From positions 558,001 through 622,000 of the forward strand of contig JAJEKV010000075.1 in the NCBI GenBank assembly GCA_021234155.1: a DNA stretch of 64,000 nucleotides, given 5' to 3'. Origin of the DNA: Isoetes taiwanensis. Its lineage: Eukaryota; Streptophyta; Lycopodiopsida; Isoetales; Isoetaceae. The position numbers were made by a program, and so were the translations under genes. Under the pieces are notes generated by a model, which did no database searches, was not told where the DNA came from, and saw nothing but the letters and a program-made list of their open reading frames with translations. Shown in pieces: positions 56,687 through 64,000 of this stretch (position 1 is the stretch's first letter; each line of letters begins with the position of its first letter).

Positions 56687-57833
56687 AAATTGGTATCAGA
56701 GCCAGTCACGGGTTGAACGTAGTTAAAAAAAACAAAAATAAAAATAAAAAAATTGTGAGATCTGAACTCAAAGCAATTCTTATCTACAATAATTTTATGG
56801 TGTAAGTCACCACAAAATGACCTTCAATACCACACACTATTTCTGAGGGATAAGGGCTATTTCTTCTTTCATGAACGGAGCATCTAGTATAGGGTGGGTA
56901 TTGTTCCAGAAAGGATGTTTACGAATGGTTCTAGATTATTCTATCATCTAATATGGGTAGAGCACATGTCATTATTGCATGTGTTTAGAGTCTTTATTCG
57001 TTTCTTTTGATATAAAGCACCTTGTTATCTCCTGGAGGAACACATAATGCTACTGAGAGCTGGAACTTTCAATCACAGTAATCACTACTAAGACCATTTC
57101 CTATACCATTGTTTGTGCTCAAAATGATTGCTTCCAGACCATGATGGAGAACCATGACATAATCACTAAATTTTTCGTGGTAATTAATTTGGGAATAATA
57201 AAAGTTTTTTTATAAACATGGACTTGTAATGTTTGGTGGGGGGATGTAAATGACAAATTATATCCGATGTTTTATTATCATAGGTTGACTGCAATTAACA
57301 GTAAGCACTGTAAATACATAGGTTATGCCTATGTGGATCTGACACAATTATAGCAGAGCGAAACGCTAGACACGCAGGACACGCTGGACACATATGTGGA
57401 ACCCATAGAACCCGAAGTAACGAAGCTATAGTTGTGGGGGGTCAATCCATCAGTGGGTAGCATACGGTTATGTAAAGAAACATGCTGCTTCCCCTTCCAA
57501 CTTGAGGAAACTCAAGGTGTAGAGGCAGGTCTTACAAGTGTAGGACTGGAATGGGCAACTGGTGGTTTGCTAACTGTTCATATTAAAATTTTCGTGTGAT
57601 ATTAGCTAATTAACCTAGTTCATGATATGGTCGCTTAATGGATGCAAAACAATAAATTGAATGAATGAGGGCATGGGTAATAAGTAAGGAATGTGGTGAC
57701 TATGTCATGGCCTCTGCAAGAATCATGGAAGCAAAAATATGATAGGAATCTGTTTTGAAAGTTCAGATAGTTTGATGTTATTTCGATAGACCTAGAGTGT
57801 TCATTGAGTACGAAATTTTTATGTATTCTCCAG

Positions 57834-59132
57834 ATGGAACTACCTCCTAAGGAACGTATATCTAGTCCTCATCATATTGCTAGTAATACCAATCGAGAGG
57901 ACAGTAGTTTTGACGCAATGAGGAATAGAATCCTCTATGCTAGAAGCTTTCTTAAGCTTCCAAACAAGCATAGAGAACCAACTTACTAATCTAAATCGAG
58001 TTAGTGCAGAGCAAATGCAAAACCTGCAAATGCAAATTGAAAATCTGCGACAAGGACAAAGACATGTTAGAGATCATAAATTTGCAAACTATTTAAGGGG
58101 AATTTTTCCTAATCCTGATTGAATAAGCAGGGAGATGTGGGAACTCCACAAATATTGAGAACAAATAGTGGGAGAAGCCACCAACGAGAGTCTTCAATGC
58201 CCCTAAGCTCGCACTCTAGGCGGAGGAAAAGGAATAAAAAAGATGATACAACGTCATCTATGCCTATGAGCCAAGGGAAGGAAAGTTCTCAAGCACAAAA
58301 GAAGTCATCTGCTTTAAAGGAGATTGCCAAGAAATACAAGTTGGAACTATTTGATGGTTTTGATAAGGATGGAGTTAAGATAGAAGCTTGGATTCAGAAA
58401 GCCAAAAATTATTTTGTTGTGAGACAAGTTCCTAAAGAAGAAAAGGTGGGAGTAGTGGCATTGAGTTTGACTGGGAATGCTTTAATGTGGTGGAACCGTC
58501 ATAAGACAGCACATAAGGTGACTGATGAGATTCGTATCAAAATATTGTCCACCTTCCTTTCATATTATACAGATGAATAAATTCATAGAGTGTAAACAGA
58601 AAGGGAAATCATTGGATAACTATATACAAGAATTCTCCACTTTGGAACGACATTGTCCAAAGTTAGATTCAAAGGCAAGGAATTATTTCTATTACACAAG
58701 CATCATTCTCTGAACTAAGTATTATTAAAAAATAATTAGTCTTTAACTGCAGGAATTAGCTAGTTGTTTCATGCAAGGGCTAGATATGGAGCTTAAAATG
58801 TTAGTTGGATGTGATCAACTTACCTTGGAAGACACGGAGCACAAGGCTCGATATTTCGAGAGTATCCTTAAGGAGGAGAAGAATGCTAATCGTAGAGAGC
58901 CACAAAGAGAAAATTTCCAAAAGAATTATCGAGATGAATCAAACTCTCAGGTTCATCAAACTTTGCATAATGCCCCTAAGTTACCTTTGAATGCAATATC
59001 ACAGATGGATGAAGAAAAGAAGAAAGTTGAATATGATAAATGCATGAAAGAAAATTTATGTTTTTACTATAAGCAAAAGGGGCATAGGGCACGTTTTTGT
59101 CCGAAGAAGAATAACTCAAATGCCAAGGTTTA
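57834..59132 (+). mobile_element. Truncated gypsy element: gag region
   Basis: An ATG at 57834 opens MELPPKERISS. The retrotransposon gag core is visible near 58330-58530 (KLELFDGFDKDGVKIEAWIQ, ALMWWNRHK) and a CCHC zinc knuckle, CFYYKQKGHRARFCPKK, near 59056-59110. The last cysteine-histidine spacing is the normal CX2CX4HX4C type except that tyrosine replaces the second cysteine. Confidence 0.75.
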
Positions 59133-59209
59133 AGGATCTAAAAATGTAGGGGCAATGAGAGCTCATCAAGCAAGTCTCATGGATTTAGAGGAGGATATGC
59201 AAGTTGTGC

Positions 59210-59720
59210 AGCAGTCGATCAAGGGACAGCACAACTGCAGGCACATGCAGTGCAGGTTGAAGGTAAAATCAATGAAGTTCCTTTTGGTAGTTTGATTGAT
59301 ACAGGAACCACTCACAATTTTATTTCGCCAAGGCTTGTTAAGTTGTTTGGGTGGAATACTGACCAACAAGCCTTAAGAATGGTGAAAATGGCTGATGGTT
59401 AGCGAAAAGCTACTAGTGAGTATGTGCATGCATTAAAATTGAAAGTGCAAGAAATGCCTACAATTGCAAATTTTCATGTGCTTCAGCTAGGCTCATATGA
59501 TATGATTATAGGCATGGAATGGCTTAGTGAGGTGCATGCTATAGTATATCGTCATGAAAGAGTTGTGAGAGTAAAATCTAAGGAACATCAAAAGCTATGT
59601 ACATTGGAAGGATTGAATAAGCAGTATTTTACTCCTAAGCCCATTAGTCACAAGCAAATCAAGAGGTCAATTAGGAAGCATGAAATGGTGGGGTTGCTTG
59701 TAGTCAGGAGAAATTAATCA
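59210..59720 (+). mobile_element. Truncated gypsy element: protease region
   Basis: LIDTGTTHNFISPRL near 59293-59335 is the gypsy-type protease active site. YDMIIGMEWLSEVHA near 59500-59540 is the matching C-terminal flap-region motif. Confidence 0.8.
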
Positions 59721-59727
59721 AGTATAC

Positions 59728-60862
59728 ATGAATGATGTGCAGGACATCCTCGAGGAGTTCAAGGAAGTGTTTCCGGAAGAGTTGATGGAGTTATCTCTTC
59801 GAAGATATATTGATCATGCAATTGACTTGGTTCCAGGAGCTCCTCCTCCATCAAAAGCTCCATATAGATTTGCCTTGTCAGAGCTAGTGGAATTAAAAAG
59901 ACAATTAAAAGAACTTCTAGATCAAGGATATATACAGCCTAGTATTTCATCTTTTGGTGCTCTAGTATTATTTGTTAAGAAAAAAAGATGGTTCTATGTG
60001 TGTGTTGATTATAGGCAATTAAATGATATCACAATTAAAAATAAATATCCATTGCCTAGAATAGATGATTTGTTTGATCAACTTCAAGGAGCTACATTGT
60101 TTTCAAAGATAGATCGTAGATCTGGTTATCACCAGATAAGAATCAAAGAGAGTGACATACCCAAAACAACTTTTTATACAAGATATGGGCATTTTGAATT
60201 TGTGGTTATGCCTTTTGGTTTAAAAATGCACCAGCAACTTTTCAGTGTTTAATGAACGATCTTTTTCGTGAATACCTTGATAAGTTTGTTCTCGTGTTCT
60301 TTGACGATATACTTATTTATTCAAAGAATTTGGAAGAGCATAAAGAACATCTAAGAATTGTTTTGAGTATTTTAAAAAGAGAAAAATTGTATGCTAAGAA
60401 AGTCAAGTGTTCATTTTGTAGCACCAAAATAGATTATTTAGGTCATATTATTTCAGCAGAGGGAATTGAACCTGACCCCAAAAAGGTTGAGGCGGTGAGA
60501 GAATGGCCAATTCCTAGAAACCCAAAACAGGTGCACTCATTCATAGGACCTGCAGGGTTCTATAGGAAATTTATCAAAAGTTTTTCTACAATAGCAAGTC
60601 CTTTGACAACACTTACAAAATCAAATATAGCTTTTCAATAGGATGAGAAATGTGAGAGAGCTTTCAGAAATTTAAAAGAGAAATTGATAAATGCTCCTGT
60701 TTTGGCAGACCCAAGTAAGACGTATCAGGTTATGACAGATGCTAGTGGGAAGGGACATGAGCTGCATTGATGCAAGACAAGCATGTGTGTGCATATATTT
60801 CTCATAAGATGAACGATGCTGAATGGATTATCCCACTCATGATCAGGAATTGTTGGCAATAA
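59728..60862 (+). mobile_element. Truncated gypsy element: reverse transcriptase and start of RNase H
   Basis: Conserved blocks: [81 protein letters not shown], and TDASG of RNase H near 60736. These are typical of Ty3/gypsy plant elements. Sequence homologous to the element ends at about 60862. Confidence 0.85.
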
Positions 60863-62350
60863 ATTCCGTTTCCTCTTCTTTGTTAGTATTATCATTATTA
60901 TTAACCAGAGTAGAAGAATTGAGCGAGACATTTTTATAGGAATTACCGTCAAGCTTGTCATACTTGCCCATGAAAGGGATGGAAGACTTTAGCACTTGCT
61001 TCGACACTTTAGTTTTGATTTTATCCAGATTCTGCTCCTTAAGCATTTTGCAATTTAGGCATTCGCAGTTCTCACACTCCGACGGGTGAAAGTAACCATT
61101 GCTATCCAGAATTTTACACTTGTTTGTAGCTTCAAACGGGAGCTGGTATGACTTGAACTCCATTTCAACTTCTTCAAGGGTCTCGAAGGCAAAGAATGGG
61201 AGCCTACTTTTGAATTCTTTTCAAAAGTCTTCAATAACATGATCATCGGCTTCTTCCCAAATTTTAACCAGTCTGAAGGATGCTTTAGATTTCCAGCCAA
61301 GATCGGCCAGTCTTTTAAGTGCTTGCAACATTTCAGTCATTGAACTTTTAAAAATCTGGTTTTTAAGGCTGCAACAATCGTCCTTTGAGCATCCTGTTTT
61401 GATTCTTATGAGCTGATAAAGAGGGATGTCCATCTCTTGAATTTTTTGAATCATTTACCACACCAAGTCTCTGTTGCTTGCCTTCCCTTCTGCATACTAA
61501 GATTCCAATCTTTGCATTTCCAGTTTGCATACAATTATTTGGCCTTCTCTTTGAATTCCCATATAAGCTGCTGTTGCATCCTGTTGTTCCCTTATAATGT
61601 CGAAAGCTGCTTTTATCTCCTTCATTTTTATCTAGGTCCAGTTTTTCTGCTTTTTATCTAGTCCCAACTCTTGATAACTATAATCGGATCAGTGCCTTTG
61701 TATTCATATGGTTCTCTTCTGAAAAAGGATGATCCTCCTCCAACAGTAAGCTTTCTTGTGGTCGCCTTGGATCTCATTCTTAAGAGATGGAAGATCATTT
61801 TCTTTTTGTCGGCTTGAAGCAGAGCACAAGATCTAAGGAGCAAGAAGAATAGAGGCTCGAGAAAAAGACAGACTGCGGGGTCGTACCTCTTCTCAGGAAC
61901 CTAAATAAAAAAAAAAAAAAAAACTGAAGAAAATCTCTAAAAACTCGAAGAAAAATCCAAATATAAAAATCTAAAAGGACTTTTTTCTGAGGTCACTGAA
62001 CCAAGTGACAAGGCATGGACTCCCAAAAAAAATGACAAATTATTGGGAGGTCAGTTGGCTACAGCGAATCCCCAAACGGCCACATCCAAATCCTGTATGA
62101 ATTGTGCAGGCTGTAAATCAAAGAAGAATGCCAGTGGTATATTGATTCCACCTCGAACTCTACTAGGGCCTCCATCAAGAAGAGGTTTCTCTGAAATGTA
62201 TTCCCCACAGCAAGGTATGATTGAGAGTTATGGGCTGCAACCCTCAGAGAACCCACTCTGTTGAAGCACAAGATGCATAAATAAAAGAAATTGAAGCTAA
62301 TTCTACAAAAGCCTATTCTTGATCTATTCTCAACTGCAAGACTAATCAAA
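60863..62350 (-). other. Coding-like sequence of unknown origin, minus strand
   Basis: Minus-strand frames at 61843-61658, 61454-61221, 61300-61055 and 61163-60843 overlap in series and look like one decayed gene. They are lysine/leucine-rich helices (SMTEMLQALKRLADLGWKSK) followed by a cysteine-rich piece (SECENCECLNCKML) that could bind zinc. The sequence starts exactly where the gypsy element breaks off. I do not recognise the family; it could be another transposon's gag-like protein or a host gene fragment. Confidence 0.35.
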
Positions 62351-62560
62351 TTCTCTACAGTGTCTTTGGAATCCTGGTGATCAGAGGGGCTTAAGGGAAC
62401 CCCAAACCTTAGAGAATAGCTTCAAGCATAGCCTCATCTATCAGCCTTGGGAGTTTCTCTTAGAATCTGTTCGGTGGGAAGGAGGCGCGAGTTTGGGCGC
62501 TCCTGAACATACATTTTTTCCGTATTAGCATACTCTTTATTATGTCTATGTATTTGATTT
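62351..62560. other. Spacer, nothing recognised
   Basis: No supported gene or repeat. Confidence 0.4.
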
Positions 62561-62625
62561 TGGCACCTAATGGACCAGAGGCCTGGATTGGCGTGATAAT
62601 AAAGGCACCATCATCATCATTATTG
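62561..62625 (+). mobile_element. Possible LINE/SINE 3' end with (ATC)n tail
   Basis: AATGGACCAGAGGCCTGGAT, TGGCGTGATAATAAAGGCACC and a (ATC)n run resemble in layout the AGGCC...TTGG...CGTG...GATAAAAA ends seen at 32473 and 38866, but with a different simple-repeat tail. The 5' extent is unknown. Confidence 0.35.
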
Positions 62626-63079
62626 ATACGAGCATGCAAAATATATTCATGAATGCTCTTCCCTTCTGATAACGCTTGTGCACTACATCATGCTTCGAGA
62701 AATAAGTAATCATGTTACATGAAACAACATTCCCTGTCAGGATTGCCCTTAAGGCAAAATCTGTATAAGTATAATTAGAAGGTTGAGTGAATCATAGATT
62801 TACAAGATTAGTTATGCTGGTGAGTCATAGATTTACAATATTAGATTTTCTAGACATAATGGTTTTGCTTCCAAGTACCATATATGTGAGGAAACTTTAT
62901 TCATCTTCCATTGGCGTCGAGTGAGTGACTTCATGGCTCTATGTTCTAGGTTTTTGGCCTCTTTCTCTCTCTATAGCCTGTTTTGTCCTTCTTCTCTGTC
63001 TATAGCCTCTTCTGATCCACGAGATTTCCAAAAGAATTCTGGATCTATAATCTTTTTATCCCAACCACTGAGGGTGAGC

Positions 63080-63855
63080 ACTAGAGAATCTAGGTGAATC
63101 TTCATAGGATCTTACACAATCTAGAAGAATCTATATAGAATCTTGGAGAATCTATGAATTCTTGGATGATCTCTGGGCATCTAGGGGAATTTTCATAGAA
63201 TCTAAGGGCATCTAAAGGAATCTATATAGAATCTTGGGGAATCTAGAGGAATCTTGGGGCAACCTTTAGCAAAATCTCAAGAGAATCTTAGGGACTATGG
63301 GAATCTCAAAAGGATCTTTGGGAATCTAGGGGAATTTTCATAGAATATTTGAGAATCTTGAGGAATTTTATGGATATTAGCGAATCTATGAGAATCTGCA
63401 TAGAATCTTAGGGAATCTTGAGGGAATATTTGGGATCTAAGGGAATCTTCATAAAATCTTTGAGAATCTAGGAGAACCTCAGAGAACCTATGAGAATCTT
63501 CGTAGGATCAGAATGTAAGGGAATCTTCATAAAATCTTTGAGGATATATTGAAATCTTGATGGAATCTTGGAGAATCTAGAGGAATCTTCATAAAATCTA
63601 AGGGAATCTACATAAAATAGCTGAGAATCTAAGGAATCTTGGGATGATCTTTGGGAATCTAGGAGAATCTCAATAGAATCTTAGGGAATCTTCATAAAAC
63701 CTTTGAGAATATAGGGTAATCTTGAGGAGTCTTTAGAGAATCTAAATGAATCTAAGAGAATCTACATAAAATCTTGAGGAATATATGGGAAACTTAGGAA
63801 AAATATTTGGAAATCTTTGTAGATTCTTAAGAATCAAGGGAATTATCACATATTC
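63080..63855. repeat. Degenerate minisatellite of GAATCT-based units
   Basis: About 770 bases consist of variants of GAATCTnnGGGAATCTTCATA and related 10-14-base units, combining into longer periods such as CATAGAATCTTTGAGAATCT. The words GAATCT and AATCTT recur dozens of times. No stable long frame is present. The right edge is near 63855. Confidence 0.85.
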
Positions 63856-64000
63856 TCGTCACAGATTTCTCCAGATGTGTAGACCCTAAATAACAATAAT
63901 TGTGTATTTATATTGCAATACCATATATACCACCACTGTACCATATACAAAGAAATAAAAACTTCGTGTTAAAGAATAATATATCAAAGAATAGAATCAT

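Larger units (their letters stand above)
55961..60862 (+). mobile_element. Ty3/gypsy element, 5' part only
   Basis: An LTR ending GTCACA at 56686 is followed by the tRNA-Met primer-binding site TGGTATCAGAGCC at 56691. Gag, protease, reverse transcriptase and the beginning of RNase H follow in the plus direction. The element stops abruptly at about 60862, inside the RNase H motif that normally reads Y-x-T-H-D-Q-E-L-L-A. Its integrase and 3' LTR are not in the window. The 5' LTR edge is uncertain (about 55960-56100) because there is no partner to align. The reading frames are the least decayed of the gypsy copies here, with only a few breaks. Confidence 0.82.

Noticed and set aside
61902-61922. 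A-run near 61902-61922 as a retrotransposon poly(A) tail
   Set aside because: No matching target duplication or coding end next to it; simple A-rich sequence is common here.
63080-63855. CRISPR-like array
   Set aside because: The units are short, degenerate and without unique spacers, and the DNA is from a plant nucleus.

Overview
This window looks like nuclear DNA of a land plant with a large, repeat-rich genome. The evidence is two complete leucine-rich-repeat receptor kinases with the intron position typical of the FLS2/EFR/Xa21 group, DUF659-type hAT elements, chromodomain Ty3/gypsy elements, LINEs, MITEs and long A/T-rich spacers. I cannot fix the lineage from sequence alone. A fern or gymnosperm would fit the density and age spread of the repeats, but that is a guess.

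Layout. 0.5-5.9 kb: a decayed hAT transposase gene; its intron holds a small LTR element on the minus strand with matching 5-bp target duplications. 6.7-26.7 kb: a Ty3/gypsy element (outer) split by a complete, related chromovirus (inner, 9.26-23.70 kb). Both have matching target duplications and paired LTRs, so the order of events can be read. The inner element carries about 5 kb of non-retroviral sequence between its 5' LTR and gag, including an unmistakable histone H3 relic and, just behind it, a promoter-like module and an ORF. 26.7-28.9 kb: an unidentified coding-like segment and a MITE. 28.9-31.5 kb: LRR receptor kinase 1 (minus strand). 31.5-48.8 kb: repeat-filled spacer with a LINE ORF1-like relic, a nearly complete LINE ORF2 (38.87-41.95 kb), a 1-kb repeat present twice, a minus-strand promoter-like module with G-box and TATA box, a perfect hairpin, a GC-rich foldback and a short TIR transposon whose empty site also lies in this window. 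48.9-51.8 kb: LRR receptor kinase 2 (minus strand). 52.9-54.4 kb: a 5'-truncated LINE with a 12-bp target duplication. 54.6-55.2 kb: traces of a third receptor kinase on the plus strand. About 56.0-60.9 kb: the 5' part of another Ty3/gypsy element, cut off in RNase H. 60.9-62.4 kb: unidentified minus-strand coding-like sequence. 63.1-63.85 kb: a minisatellite.

The only genes that look intact are the two receptor kinases. They share orientation, domain order, intron position and non-RD kinase type, and with the third relic they suggest a dispersed tandem cluster of immune-type receptors pushed apart by transposons. Almost everything else is transposon-derived. The most unusual observation is the H3-fold relic in the cargo region of a chromodomain retroelement.
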